Assembly (NCBI GenBank): GCA_019695095.1
Contig: JAIBAQ010000009.1
Span: 1 to 64,000, forward strand
Direction of reading: 5' to 3'
Length of the DNA: 64,000 nucleotides
Source: Candidatus Hydrogenedentota bacterium
GTDB lineage: Bacteria; Hydrogenedentota; Hydrogenedentia; Hydrogenedentales; SLHB01
The notes under the pieces are model-generated. The model was not told the DNA's origin. It worked only from the letters and a program-made list of their open reading frames with translations, and searched no databases. This document shows positions 25,697 through 34,787 of the stretch, piece by piece. How positions within the stretch are numbered: the first letter of the stretch is position 1; every line of letters begins with the position of its first letter. The translations under genes were made by a program, and so were the position numbers.

Positions 25697-27736
25697 ATGC
25701 ATGGTGTTGACGATACGGGCGAATACAATCCGCGCCACCTGAGCGACGCGCAGGGCCGCACGTGGCCGATCTACAACCGGTTGCTTGGCTACGTGATGCG
25801 GTACAAGTTCCGGCTGGCGACCTCGATCGTATTCGCTTTTTTTGTTGCCGGTTCGTTCGGGGGCGTGATTATCGGCACGGGCACCATCGTTAAGTACGTG
25901 TTTGAATCCAATGATGCGAAGGTTGCAGGCGATCTTGCGCATGTTCAGAAGAATGTGAGCCAGCGCGCGGACAAGATTGATGCGTTCATTGGAGGCAAGT
26001 ATGCCAACCGGCTGGCGGGTGACATCAATGGGTTGATCGCGACGAGGCTGGCCTATCTTCGAGAAAACCCCATGCGCGCCATGACGTGGGTGTGTGTATT
26101 GGTCATGTCGCTGACCATTCTGGGCGGCATTGCGCGGTTCTTGCAGGAGTACTTGTCGGCGTCGATTGCGACCTTTGTGACGATACAACTCGGCAAGGAG
26201 ATGTACGCAAACATCATCCGTTTGCCGCTGAAGTTCTTTGAGCAGCGCACCTCGGGAGAAGTGGTGGCGCGACTGACCAACGATATTTTTATGGCGGGCC
26301 GCGGTTTGACGGTCGTGTTCATGAAGTTGTTTCGCGAGCCATTCAAGGCGCTCATGTTCCTGGGAATCGCCCTGTGGCAAAGCGTGTCGCTCACATTGAT
26401 TGGACTGTGTGTGTTGCCGCCGGTCGCTTACGTGATGATTAAGGTTGGCCAAAGCGTGCGACGGCGCGCGCGACGGTCGTTGGAGAAGGTCGCATCGTTG
26501 CAGACGGTAGCGAAGGAGACCGTGACGGGGATTAGTATCGTCAAAGGGTATTCGATGGAAGATTACGCCATCGGTGTGGTGAATCGTGAATACCGGAAGC
26601 TGGAGCGTCAGGGTCTGAAGATGATGTGGGCCGACGCGGCCATTGGCCCGCTGACCGAAATCGTGATGATGATTGGTTTCGTGGTCTTCATTTATATCAG
26701 CGCCAAACAGGTTAAGGACGGCATCCTGGAACTGTCTGAGCTCGCTGTGTTGTACGTCGCGCTGGCGGGCATGCTCGATCCGATTCGCAAAATCACGTCG
26801 GTGAACAACGCGGTGCAGAGCAGTGTGGCCAGCGCACAACGCGCGTTCGAGTTCATTGACATGAAGCCCGAGATTCTGGATGCGCCGGACGCGGTCGAAT
26901 TGAAACCGATTAAAGACGGCATCCGCTTTGACAACGTGCAGTTCGGATACGACGGCAAGACGGAAGTCCTGCACGGCGTGTCGTTTGAAGTGAAGAAGGG
27001 CGAGATGGTGGCGATCGTCGGCCACAGCGGCGCGGGCAAGAGTACAGTCGTGAAGTTGTTGCCGCGTTTCTACGACGTGACCGGCGGCGCGATCCGGTTC
27101 GATGGCATCGATATTCGGAAGGTGACACAAGAGAGCCTGCGCGCGCAGATCGGCATCGTGACGCAAGAGATCATCCTGTTTAACGAGTCTGTACGCGCGA
27201 ACATTACCGCGGGCAGGACCACGTATTCGGATGACCGCATTCGCAGTGCCGCGAAGGCCGCGCACGCCGAGGAGTTCATTGAGCGGTTGCCGCGCGGATA
27301 CGACACGCCCGTGGGCGAATCGGGTGGACTATTGTCGGGCGGGCAACGCCAGCGTCTGGCGATTGCGCGCGCGCTGATGAAGGACCCGTCCATTCTGATT
27401 CTTGACGAGGCCACCTCAAGTCTGGACACCGAGAGCGAGCGCGCGATTCAGAGGGCTATCGAGGAGTTTGTGGTGGGGCGCACGTCGATCGTGATTGCAC
27501 ACCGACTGTCTACGGTGCAGCGAGCGGATCGAATCATTGTGCTCGACAATGGGTGCGTAGTCGAGCAAGGGACGCACCACGAACTGTTGCAGCGCGAAGG
27601 CAGCGTCTACCGCCGTCTGTACGAAGTGCAGTTTGCGAGCGAAGAAGCCGCGCAGGCCGAGAGTGTAGACGCGACTCGTCCAGTCGAGAAGGCAACGAGT
27701 CCTGCACCTCGTGTTGAGCCGGACGTCGCGTATTGA
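25697..27736 (+). CDS. ABC exporter, MsbA/multidrug type
   Basis: 679 residues: six-helix membrane domain fused to an ATPase. Walker A GHSGAGKST at about 442, signature LSGGQRQRLAIARAL at about 546, Walker B ILILDEATSS, and a switch His in IVIAHRLSTVQ. Between the first two membrane helices there is an unusually long, charged segment (about residues 68-118, containing LAHVQKNVSQRADKIDAF), probably periplasmic. Homodimeric exporters of this type flip lipid A or drugs; the substrate is not known here. The adjacent lipoprotein gene starts at its stop codon. Confidence 0.92.
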   Translation: MHGVDDTGEYNPRHLSDAQGRTWPIYNRLLGYVMRYKFRLATSIVFAFFVAGSFGGVIIGTGTIVKYVFESNDAKVAGDLAHVQKNVSQRADKIDAFIGGKYANRLAGDINGLIATRLAYLRENPMRAMTWVCVLVMSLTILGGIARFLQEYLSASIATFVTIQLGKEMYANIIRLPLKFFEQRTSGEVVARLTNDIFMAGRGLTVVFMKLFREPFKALMFLGIALWQSVSLTLIGLCVLPPVAYVMIKVGQSVRRRARRSLEKVASLQTVAKETVTGISIVKGYSMEDYAIGVVNREYRKLERQGLKMMWADAAIGPLTEIVMMIGFVVFIYISAKQVKDGILELSELAVLYVALAGMLDPIRKITSVNNAVQSSVASAQRAFEFIDMKPEILDAPDAVELKPIKDGIRFDNVQFGYDGKTEVLHGVSFEVKKGEMVAIVGHSGAGKSTVVKLLPRFYDVTGGAIRFDGIDIRKVTQESLRAQIGIVTQEIILFNESVRANITAGRTTYSDDRIRSAAKAAHAEEFIERLPRGYDTPVGESGGLLSGGQRQRLAIARALMKDPSILILDEATSSLDTESERAIQRAIEEFVVGRTSIVIAHRLSTVQRADRIIVLDNGCVVEQGTHHELLQREGSVYRRLYEVQFASEEAAQAESVDATRPVEKATSPAPRVEPDVAY

Positions 27737-27747
27737 GGGACGCCGTC

Positions 27748-28434
27748 GTGGGACGTGGCATAGTACTTCTGGTTGTGCTTATCACGGCGTGTTCGCCCGC
27801 GCCACCCGCTCCTACGGACAAGCCGGTGGAGTCGCAGGCGCCCACGCAGCAATCTCCTGTCAGCCCCGTTCCTGCGGCGAGTTCTCAAACCACATTGGCG
27901 CGCGTGCGAGTGGTCGATATGGAGGGGCGGCCTTTGGTCAACATGATGCCTATCGCATCCAAAGAGCCCAACGCGTTCGGCAAGCCTATCGCGCAGGGCG
28001 CGTTGACGGATGTGGATGGACGGGGGGTGGTGTCGATACCCGCCGAACAATGGCTTTACGTGCGCGCGTGGGACCCGACGCGGCGCGTATTTGCGAACAA
28101 CTATTTCGATGTATTGCCAGGCAACGCCAACCAGACTGAAGAAATGGTCATCACGATGGTGCCGGGGGCGTCACTCAGCATGGAACTCGTGACGCCCGAG
28201 GGGCGGCCCGTTGCCGAAGAGAATGTGGGTGTCATGCTCTTTCACCCGACTCGCGGACCGTGGTGGCCCGACGAGGCCGATTCGGATAAAGAGGGACGCG
28301 TTGTGTTTCCGTCGCTGCCGCCGGGCAAGTTCACGGTGAAGCTAAAGACAATCAGTGGGCTGACGCTTGATCTGCCGGAAGTGGTCTTGCCTCCGAATGG
28401 TAAGACGGACTTGGGCGAAGTGGCGCTGCAATAA
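27748..28434 (+). CDS. Lipoprotein with carboxypeptidase-regulatory-like domains
   Basis: About 228 residues. Signal sequence RGIVLLVVLITAC with lipobox ITAC followed by a Pro-rich linker (SPAPPAPTDKP). Two transthyretin/Ig-like beta domains follow, opening at RVRVVDMEGRPLVNMM and SMELVTPEGRPVAEENV. GTG 27748 is chosen because GAGG lies nine bases upstream; TTG 27733 is an alternative. Cotranscribed with the ABC exporter and possibly a periplasmic accessory; function unproven. Confidence 0.7.
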   Translation: MGRGIVLLVVLITACSPAPPAPTDKPVESQAPTQQSPVSPVPAASSQTTLARVRVVDMEGRPLVNMMPIASKEPNAFGKPIAQGALTDVDGRGVVSIPAEQWLYVRAWDPTRRVFANNYFDVLPGNANQTEEMVITMVPGASLSMELVTPEGRPVAEENVGVMLFHPTRGPWWPDEADSDKEGRVVFPSLPPGKFTVKLKTISGLTLDLPEVVLPPNGKTDLGEVALQ

Positions 28435-28437
28435 AAG

Positions 28438-28510
28438 AAGGACCCGAACGATCAAGTGAGGCGAAGACAGCCGTTAGGCCGCTCCTCAATCTCGACTCGT
28501 TCAGGTCCTT
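28438..28510. terminator. Long imperfect hairpin between convergent genes
   Basis: 14-base arms 28438-28451 and 28497-28510 (one mismatch) with a nested TGAGG/CCTCA stem, placed between the convergent lipoprotein and Dabb genes. A bidirectional terminator is the simplest reading, although the T-run is weak. Confidence 0.5.
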
Positions 28511-28532
28511 AACGTTGTTTGGATGCCGGCTT

Positions 28533-28931
28533 CTAGTCGCGGGCCCAGTAGTCCACCACCAGCGCCTTCTCAAGGCAGGTGCCGGCAAGTTTGACGAATT
28601 CCTTGTGTACGGGGTGCGGCAGGTAGGCGTCGCGGTCGGCTTCGCTCTTGAAGGTCACGAAGAAGCAGTGCGTGAATCCTTGTTGCAGATTTTCCGTGCT
28701 GACATCCGTGCCCCATTCGAAGTCCTGGATCAGCGGCAGCTTGCCCTTCATGGCGGCGAAGGCTTCTTCTACGCTCTTGACCTGTTCCGGCGTGGCGTCG
28801 GCCTTGAACTTGAAGAGCACGACATGACGAAGGACCTTGGCTCCTTCCGGCTTGTCCGCGGCGTGGACCACCGCCATGCCCACCACCAGAACGAGCGAGA
28901 ACGCGAGTAACGTTGCAAGCAGCTTCTTCAT
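28533..28931 (-). CDS. Exported Dabb (stress-responsive A/B barrel) domain protein
   Basis: 132 residues with a signal peptide (LLATLLAFSLVLVVGMAVVHA). The mature part has the Dabb pattern: LRHVVLFKFKADATPEQV near the start, a central helix (VEEAFAAMKGKLP), FTHCFFVTFKSEADRDAYLPH and the ending VVDYWARD. Dabb proteins form dimeric alpha/beta barrels; a secreted form is common in Planctomycetes-like bacteria. Enzymatic role unknown. Confidence 0.85.
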   Translation of the reverse strand: MKKLLATLLAFSLVLVVGMAVVHAADKPEGAKVLRHVVLFKFKADATPEQVKSVEEAFAAMKGKLPLIQDFEWGTDVSTENLQQGFTHCFFVTFKSEADRDAYLPHPVHKEFVKLAGTCLEKALVVDYWARD

Positions 28932-28964
28932 TGTTGATTCCCCTTGTGTGTTGGTTTGGATCGA

Positions 28965-29432
28965 CTACGGGACTGGTTCGATTCTTTTCCGAAAATGGAC
29001 AACATGTTCCGTTTCTTCGAAACCGACATGCAGGTGGGCGGCGATACCCATAGCATTGCTGACCACGGCATCGGATGCCAATTCGCGGCAATCCCGGGCG
29101 AACGACCATTCTTCGATGGCCCGGATCAGGGCTTTGCCGACGCCCTGGCCGCGGGCGTCCTTGTCTACATACCAGCCTTCGATGTACCCAACGGGGCTGG
29201 TTTCGCAGCCTTCGGCATGGCGGCGGATGGAGGCTTCAACGAAACCTTGAAGGCCTCCACCCGGGCGTGGGCAGACCATGACGACAGCGTCGTATGCGGT
29301 CATGATGGACTTCATTTCGGCACGGTGCTGGTCTTCAGAGCCTTGCGGCCATAGAAGCTGCCGCATGCGCAGCCACTCGTATTGGTCGTCGAGCGACGCG
29401 CGGTGAATTGCGAATCTGATGGAACTCTTCAT
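28965..29432 (-). CDS. GNAT acetyltransferase of the aminoglycoside 6'-N type
   Basis: 155 residues, acetyl-CoA-dependent. The N-terminal WLRMRQLLWP, middle ASIRRHAEGCETSPVGYIEG and WYVDKDARGQGVGKALI (acetyl-CoA loop R/Q-x-x-G-x-G) and C-terminal HVGFEETEHVVHFRKRI match the AAC(6')-I group seen in Acinetobacter and enterococci. This similarity is seen in motifs only; the natural substrate may differ, and no mobile element or other resistance gene flanks it. An intrinsic chromosomal gene is the likely status. Confidence 0.8.
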   Translation of the reverse strand: MKSSIRFAIHRASLDDQYEWLRMRQLLWPQGSEDQHRAEMKSIMTAYDAVVMVCPRPGGGLQGFVEASIRRHAEGCETSPVGYIEGWYVDKDARGQGVGKALIRAIEEWSFARDCRELASDAVVSNAMGIAAHLHVGFEETEHVVHFRKRIEPVP

Positions 29433-29470
29433 GGAGGTATATCGATAGTTGCCGGTACTACGCGCCGGAT

Positions 29471-31018
29471 TTACTGCGAACCGGTGGTATTGTCCGGTAG
29501 CCGTCCATATATGTCGGTCAATTCGGCGAGCCGTTCGCCCACGGAGTCATTCAGCATGCCCGAGGCCAAGCGCCAGCGCCAATTGCTACCTCCCGAACTC
29601 CCCGGGAGGTTCATGCGCGCCTCGCTGTCGAGGCCGAGGATATCTTGAACGGGAACGACCGCCGTATCGGCAACCGAGGCCATGAGGGCACGGATACACA
29701 CCCAATTGATGTCTTTGCCACTGGTGTTGAGGTAGTTTTTCGCGTAGGCGCGTTCAGCAGATATGGCCTTGCGCGACTGGGTAGAGCCGCCTTTGGCGTC
29801 CCACCAGCCGACAGTGGTGTCGTTGTCGGCGGTGCCGGTGTAGGCGACCGTGTTGTGTTCCCAGAGATGGGGCAGGAGACCCGAGTGGCGGGCGTCCGCG
29901 CCGAACGCGAACTGGAGGACGGCCATGCCGGGGAATCCAAGCCGGTGGCGCAGTTCTTCCACCTCGTCCGTGATGATGCCGAGGTTTTCGGCGACGATGG
30001 CCACTTCGCCCAACGCGCCGCGAATGGCATTGAAGAGGTTGTCGCGCGGTCCGGGCAGCCAACGCCCGTTGACGGCGGTTTCCTCGCTGGCCGGAACTTC
30101 CCAGTAGGATTCGAAGCCGCGGAAGTGATCAATGCGCACGATGTCGACGAGCGACAAAGTGGCGCGAATGCGCTGAATCCACCAGAAATACCCGCGTTGT
30201 TCCATGACGTCCCAGCGGTAGAGCGGATTGCCCCACAACTGACCGGTTGCGCAGAAGTAATCCGGCGGAACGCCGGCGACAACCGTGGGGTAGCCTTTTT
30301 CGTCGAGATAGAACAGGTCGGGGTGCGACCACGTGTCGGCGCTATCCCAGGCGACATAGATGGGGATGTCGCCAAGAATTCGGATGCCGCGTTCGTTGCA
30401 GTAGCGCTTGAGCGCGCACCACTGCTTGAAGAACTGAAACTGGACGAACTTCAGCACATAGATTGGTTCTGCGAGAGCCTCGCCCCAATGCCGGAGCGAA
30501 TCATCGAGACGCTGCCGGAGGCCGTCGTCCCAGGTTGTCCACGGCTTCCATTTGTACGCCTGCTTGGCGGCCATGAACAGGGTGTAATCGCTGAGCCACC
30601 AGTTTTGGTCGGTGCAGAACGAGTCGAAGGCGTGCCGATCCGGGTGGTTCGGGTTTGCCTTAAACGCGGCGGCGGCCTTGTCGATGAGTCCTCGTTTCCA
30701 GTCGATGACCCAGCCAAAATCGACGCGGTCCGACGGAAAGTCCGGCGGATTGGAAATTTCCTGCGGGTCGAGGAGGCCGTCCTCAACAAGCAGTTCTGGG
30801 CTGATTAGCAGAGGATTGCCCGCAAACGAGGAGAAGCACTGATAGGGCGAGTCGCCGTATCCGGTGTGTCCAAGCGGCAGAACCTGCCAAACGCGCTGAC
30901 CGTACTTTGCGAGGAAGTCGGCAAAACGATAGGCCTCGCTTCCCAGGTCACCGATTCCGAATCGGCCCGGTAACGAGGTCGGGTGCAACAGAAGACCGCT
31001 ACAACGTTTAGTTTTCAC
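29471..31018 (-). CDS. malQ: 4-alpha-glucanotransferase (amylomaltase)
   Basis: About 515 residues, family GH77. Transfers alpha-1,4-glucan segments and releases glucose during maltodextrin or glycogen metabolism. Diagnostic: SGLLLHPTSLPGRFGIGDLG at the start, VDIVRIDHFRGFESYWEVP with the nucleophile Asp, VAENLGIIT with the acid/base Glu, and TGTADNDTTVGWW with the stabilising Asp. GTG 31018 fits the family start; a TTG at 31039 is an alternative. No glycogen genes are adjacent. Confidence 0.94.
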   Translation of the reverse strand: MKTKRCSGLLLHPTSLPGRFGIGDLGSEAYRFADFLAKYGQRVWQVLPLGHTGYGDSPYQCFSSFAGNPLLISPELLVEDGLLDPQEISNPPDFPSDRVDFGWVIDWKRGLIDKAAAAFKANPNHPDRHAFDSFCTDQNWWLSDYTLFMAAKQAYKWKPWTTWDDGLRQRLDDSLRHWGEALAEPIYVLKFVQFQFFKQWCALKRYCNERGIRILGDIPIYVAWDSADTWSHPDLFYLDEKGYPTVVAGVPPDYFCATGQLWGNPLYRWDVMEQRGYFWWIQRIRATLSLVDIVRIDHFRGFESYWEVPASEETAVNGRWLPGPRDNLFNAIRGALGEVAIVAENLGIITDEVEELRHRLGFPGMAVLQFAFGADARHSGLLPHLWEHNTVAYTGTADNDTTVGWWDAKGGSTQSRKAISAERAYAKNYLNTSGKDINWVCIRALMASVADTAVVPVQDILGLDSEARMNLPGSSGGSNWRWRLASGMLNDSVGERLAELTDIYGRLPDNTTGSQ

Positions 31019-31188
31019 GCCTGCGATTGTATATGGCAAGCGCCCCCCGTTTGCAAGCGGAAGGTTTCATGTCGCGAGTTGGAGGTTGCTTACAGTCAGG
31101 CAAGACTGCTTCTTCGTTCTATTTCGCTGTAGTGTGCATATGGCACCTCATGCGACTAAGATAGAGGAGACGAACGAGGAGATCCCCT

Positions 31189-32607
31189 ATGTATATGAAT
31201 CGCCGGGAATGGTTGCGGGTCGCTGGGGTTGCGGCGGGGAGTGGCTTGTGGGCGAGTGTGGCGCGCGGCCAGGATGCGGCTGGCGCGGCGGCGAAGCGTC
31301 CGAACGTGGTCTTTATCCTTGCGGATGACTTGGGGTATGGCGATCTCGGATGCTACGGCCAAAAAGTAATTCAAACACCGCGGCTGGATCAGATGGCGGC
31401 GGAGGGCGTGCGGTTTACGCAAGCGTACGCGGGGAGCACGGTGTGCGCGCCGTCGCGGTGTTCGTTGATGACCGGGTACCACTGCGGGCACGCGTGGATA
31501 CGCGGAAACGGAAGGCAATCCCTGCGCCCAGAGGACGTGACTATCCCCGAACTGATGAAGCGGGCGGGGTACGCAACGGCGCTGATTGGCAAGTGGGGCT
31601 TGGGCGAACCGGATACGACGGGGTCGCCCATCAAGAAAGGCTTCGACTATTTCTTCGGTTACACGGACCAGGGTCACGCGCACAATTACTACCCGGACTT
31701 TTTGTGGCGCGGCGAGGAGCGGGTGCCCATTGAGGGCAACGTGCAGAGTCCGACAAAAAAAGGTGTTGCCGTCGAGCGGAAACAGTATTCACACGACCTG
31801 TTTATCGAAGAGGGCTTGAGTTGGATCGAAGCGCACAAAGCAGAACCGTTCTTTCTGTATCTCGCACTGACGATACCGCACGCGAATAACGAACGCGGGC
31901 GCGCGGAAGGCGACGGTATGGAGGTGCCGGACTACGGGCTGTACGCGGACAAGGCGTGGCCGAAACCGGAGCAAGGGCGAGCCGCGATGATCACGCGGAT
32001 GGACCGCGATGTGGGGCGTGTTCTGGATCGGTTGCGCGACTTGGGCATCGCGGAGAACACCATCGTGTTTTTCACGAGCGACAACGGTCCGCACCGGGAA
32101 GGCGGATCGGATGCCGACTTCAATGACAGCAACGGGCCGGTGCGCGGCTACAAGCGCGACCTTACGGACGGAGGCATCCGTGAACCGATGCTGGCGTGGT
32201 GGCCGGGGACGTTGAAGCCGGGCGCGGTAAGCGAGCAGGTGTGGGCGTTTTGGGACGTGATGCCGACGCTTGCCGAATTGGCGGGCGTGGAACCGCCGAA
32301 AGGGATCGACGGGATATCCATTGTGCCGACATTGAAAGCAAACGGCGTGAAACCGGAGTTGGTGGAGCAGCCGCAGCATGAGTTTCTGTATTGGGAATTT
32401 CATGAGGGAGGCTTCGATTGCGCGGTGCGGTACGGTGACTGGAAAGGCATCCGCAATGGGCTTCACGGGCCGCTTGAGCTGTACAACATTAAAGACGACA
32501 TCGGGGAAACGAAGGACGTGGCCGCGGACCACCCAGACATTGTCGCGAAGATCGAGGAGTATCTGAAGACCGCGCGCACAGAGAACGAATTCTGGGTGCC
32601 GAAGTAG
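31189..32607 (+). CDS. Tat-exported sulfatase (arylsulfatase type)
   Basis: 472 residues. MYMNRREWLRVAGVAA is a twin-arginine-like signal. The alkaline-phosphatase-fold core opens NVVFILADDLGYGDLGCYG (two metal-binding Asp), and Cys86 in VCAPSRCSLMTG fits the C-x-P-S-R motif in which Cys is converted to formylglycine. Later motifs are FFTSDNGPHREGG and GGIREPMLAWWPG. It removes sulfate esters, probably from sulfated polysaccharides. No formylglycine-generating enzyme is seen in the window, so maturation must be encoded elsewhere. GAGGAG precedes the ATG. Confidence 0.93.
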   Translation: MYMNRREWLRVAGVAAGSGLWASVARGQDAAGAAAKRPNVVFILADDLGYGDLGCYGQKVIQTPRLDQMAAEGVRFTQAYAGSTVCAPSRCSLMTGYHCGHAWIRGNGRQSLRPEDVTIPELMKRAGYATALIGKWGLGEPDTTGSPIKKGFDYFFGYTDQGHAHNYYPDFLWRGEERVPIEGNVQSPTKKGVAVERKQYSHDLFIEEGLSWIEAHKAEPFFLYLALTIPHANNERGRAEGDGMEVPDYGLYADKAWPKPEQGRAAMITRMDRDVGRVLDRLRDLGIAENTIVFFTSDNGPHREGGSDADFNDSNGPVRGYKRDLTDGGIREPMLAWWPGTLKPGAVSEQVWAFWDVMPTLAELAGVEPPKGIDGISIVPTLKANGVKPELVEQPQHEFLYWEFHEGGFDCAVRYGDWKGIRNGLHGPLELYNIKDDIGETKDVAADHPDIVAKIEEYLKTARTENEFWVPK

Positions 32608-32650
32608 GGGCGGCGAGAAAGCGGGCGCATTGGCGCAGAATCGAGGGACC

Positions 32651-33394
32651 ATGGCGGTCGAAAAAGCGGAACGCTTGGCGGTATTGATCGACGCGGACAA
32701 TACGCAGAGTTCGATTATCGAAGGATTGCTGGCGGAGATTGCGAAGTACGGCGTGGCCAGCGTGAAACGCATCTATGGGGATTGGACGTTACCCGCGTTG
32801 AAAGGCTGGAAAGAGGTGCTCCTGGAGCACTCCATTCAGCCGATTCAGCAATTCGGGTACACGCGCGGGAAGAACGCCACCGACAGCGCGATGATTATCG
32901 ACGCGATGGACCTGCTGTACACGGGAAAGTTTACGGGGTTCTGCCTCGTGTCGAGCGACAGCGATTTCACGAGGCTGGCATCACGTATCCGGGAGTCGGG
33001 TTTGCTTGTGTACGGGTTTGGCGAGAAGAAGACACCGGCGGCCTTCGTGTCGGCGTGCGACAAGTTCATTTACACCGAAGTGCTGCGCGCGAAGATTAAC
33101 GAGAACGACGCGATTGCGCGGAAGTCGGCTTCCGAGTTGAAGCAAGACACGAAGTTGGTCCGTTTGATTCGCAACGCGGTCGAATCGTCATCGGACGAAG
33201 TCGGTTGGGCGCACCTCGCCAATGTGGGCAGCAACATCGCAAAACAGTCGCCGGAGTTTGACCCGCGCAACTACGGGTACGCCAAACTCAGCGAGTTGAT
33301 CAACGCCATCAAGCTGTTCGACATCGAGGAACGGCAAGTCGGCGAAGGGCGCGGAAAGGCGATTTACCTGAGGGACAAGCGGAAGAAGGAGTGA
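32651..33394 (+). CDS. NYN-domain (LabA-like PIN) protein with OST-HTH/LOTUS domain
   Basis: 247 residues. The NYN ribonuclease-like domain is clear: LAVLIDADNTQSS, RIYGDWTLPALKGW, GKNATDSAMIIDAMDLLY and CLVSSDSDFTRLASRIRE carry the acidic residues of the PIN fold. After a linker comes a winged-helix LOTUS/OST-HTH module (KLVRLIRNAV to YAKLSELINAI). Such proteins are thought to act on RNA. ATG 32651 chosen over TTG 32630. The gene follows the sulfatase by about 40 bases but is probably functionally unrelated. Confidence 0.88.
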   Translation: MAVEKAERLAVLIDADNTQSSIIEGLLAEIAKYGVASVKRIYGDWTLPALKGWKEVLLEHSIQPIQQFGYTRGKNATDSAMIIDAMDLLYTGKFTGFCLVSSDSDFTRLASRIRESGLLVYGFGEKKTPAAFVSACDKFIYTEVLRAKINENDAIARKSASELKQDTKLVRLIRNAVESSSDEVGWAHLANVGSNIAKQSPEFDPRNYGYAKLSELINAIKLFDIEERQVGEGRGKAIYLRDKRKKE

Positions 33395-33455
33395 GGGGTG
33401 CATCAGCAAGCGATGCGAAAACGCTAAGTTAAGAGGAGACCTGACGGTCGTAAGA

Positions 33456-33481
33456 GTGGCGCGGTCAGGAAACCGCGCCAC
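33456..33481. terminator. Strong hairpin, possible terminator
   Basis: GTGGCGCGGT pairs perfectly with ACCGCGCCAC around a 6-base loop, 62 bases after the NYN gene. No T-run follows, so it may be a rho-independent terminator only in part, or an mRNA-stabilising structure. Confidence 0.45.
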
Positions 33482-33560
33482 AGCAGGAGACGTCGTATTT
33501 TCGTACCGCTCCCCCAAAAAACAGCTTCATCTAAACAATATTTGGAACTCGCTTTGGATT

Positions 33561-33640
33561 GTCATGCTGAGCGGCAGCGAAGCATCTGGCGCCGGAATGA
33601 GCCGATCTTACGCCAGATCCCTCGCTTCGCTCGGGATGAC
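33561..33640. repeat. Large intergenic palindromic repeat (GTCAT...ATGAC type)
   Basis: Arms 33561-33591 and 33611-33640 pair with a few mismatches; they begin GTCATGCTGAGCG and end CTCGCTTCGCTCGGGATGAC. This matches a widespread intergenic palindrome type in many bacterial phyla (GTCAT..GAGCGAAGCGA..ATC). Mobility mechanism unknown; no transposase nearby. Confidence 0.75.
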
Positions 33641-33854
33641 AGTTTAACTGCCTTGCGACACAGCTCTCTTCGTGCCGTGATTCTTCCCCAGTGGGCAACA
33701 CGCGCATTCGACGTTGCACTTAAAGGCTCAGGAGTACTTGAGCCGAGGCAAGAATGTCAACCGCCACGAAGTACGATGCCGGATAGAGTTAGTTCTCTCC
33801 CGATTCATCGATGATTCGGACATAGCCGTGCCGTTTCGCTAAAGTTGCTCTCCG

Positions 33855-34721
33855 CTACACATCGCATATCCGAACCGCTTGGGTCAGCGACGGGATCGGG
33901 TCTTTCGCCGGGATGAATTCTTGGGCGAGGTAGCCGGTGAAGCCGGTAGCGACGATGGCTTCGCAGATGCGGCGGTAGTTAAGTTCCTGGGTGGCGTCGA
34001 TTTCGTGGCGTCCGGGAACGCCGCCGGTGTGGTAGTGGGCGATGTATTGGTGGTTCGCTTCGATGGTGGCGATGACGTCGCCTTCCATAATCTGCATGTG
34101 GTAGATGTCGTAGAGAAGTTTGAAGCGGTCAGAGCCGACTTCTTTGCACAATTCCACGCCCCATGCGGTGTGGTCGCATTGGTAGTCTTTGTGGTCGCGC
34201 TTGCTGTTGAGCAGTTCCATGCAAATGTTGATGCCCAACTTCTCTGCCGTCGGCATGATGCGCTTCAGCCCTTTGGCGCAGTTCTTGATTCCTTCTTTGT
34301 CGCTCAAGCCGCGGCGATTGCCGGACAAAGCGATCATGTTGGGAACACCCGCGGCGACGGCGAGCGGCAGTAGGCGCTCTGATTCATCCACGTACTTGTC
34401 GTGATTCTTCGGGTCGTTCCACCCGTCGGTAAGACCGCTGGGGCCGTTGGCCATCGCGCAGACGAGTCCGTAGTTCTTGACCGTGGCCCAGTCGCTTTCG
34501 CCGAGCAGATCGATTCCCTTGAGACCGATGGCCGCCCCTGCTTTGCACAGTTCGTCCAGGGGGATCTTCGAATAGCACCATTTGCAGGCGGACTGTTTCA
34601 GGTTGCCCTTCACGGGGCCATCGGCGGGCGCGGCGGCATCTTGCGCGCTGGCTACAAGCGATCCGGCGACGGTTCCTGCGAGAACGGACATGGCAGTACG
34701 ACGAGTAATCGCGGGCGGCAT
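33855..34721 (-). CDS. Tat-exported sugar phosphate isomerase/epimerase-like (hydroxypyruvate isomerase type)
   Basis: 288 residues. Tat signal ITRRTAMSVLAGTVAGSLVAS; the mature part is a xylose-isomerase-like TIM barrel. Metal-ligand motifs: ICMELLNSK (Glu), FKLLYDIYHMQIMEGD (Asp, His), IAHYHTGGVPGRHEID and YLAQEFIPAKDP (Glu). It resembles Hyi/IolE-type isomerases but is apparently exported, a feature frequent in Planctomycetes-like genomes. ATG 34721 has AAGGAG. Upstream sits a 9-base tandem repeat (34788-34817). Substrate unknown. Confidence 0.85.
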   Translation of the reverse strand: MPPAITRRTAMSVLAGTVAGSLVASAQDAAAPADGPVKGNLKQSACKWCYSKIPLDELCKAGAAIGLKGIDLLGESDWATVKNYGLVCAMANGPSGLTDGWNDPKNHDKYVDESERLLPLAVAAGVPNMIALSGNRRGLSDKEGIKNCAKGLKRIMPTAEKLGINICMELLNSKRDHKDYQCDHTAWGVELCKEVGSDRFKLLYDIYHMQIMEGDVIATIEANHQYIAHYHTGGVPGRHEIDATQELNYRRICEAIVATGFTGYLAQEFIPAKDPIPSLTQAVRICDV

Positions 34722-34787
34722 AGGAAGTCTCCTTGTTGTCGTGTGAACGTATTGTGACAGATGGCGGGGGTGGGGTCCAGTTGGGGA

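Larger units (their letters stand above)
33395..33854. other. Intergenic region with hairpin and palindromic repeat
   Basis: 460 bases without a credible gene. Contains a strong hairpin (33456-33481) and a large palindromic repeat (33561-33640). The rest shows nothing I can identify. Confidence 0.6.

Noticed and set aside
25601-27265. 554-codon minus-strand frame rich in His, Arg and Gln
   Set aside because: Antisense to the ABC exporter with its Walker and signature motifs; the composition is typical of a shadow frame in GC-rich DNA.
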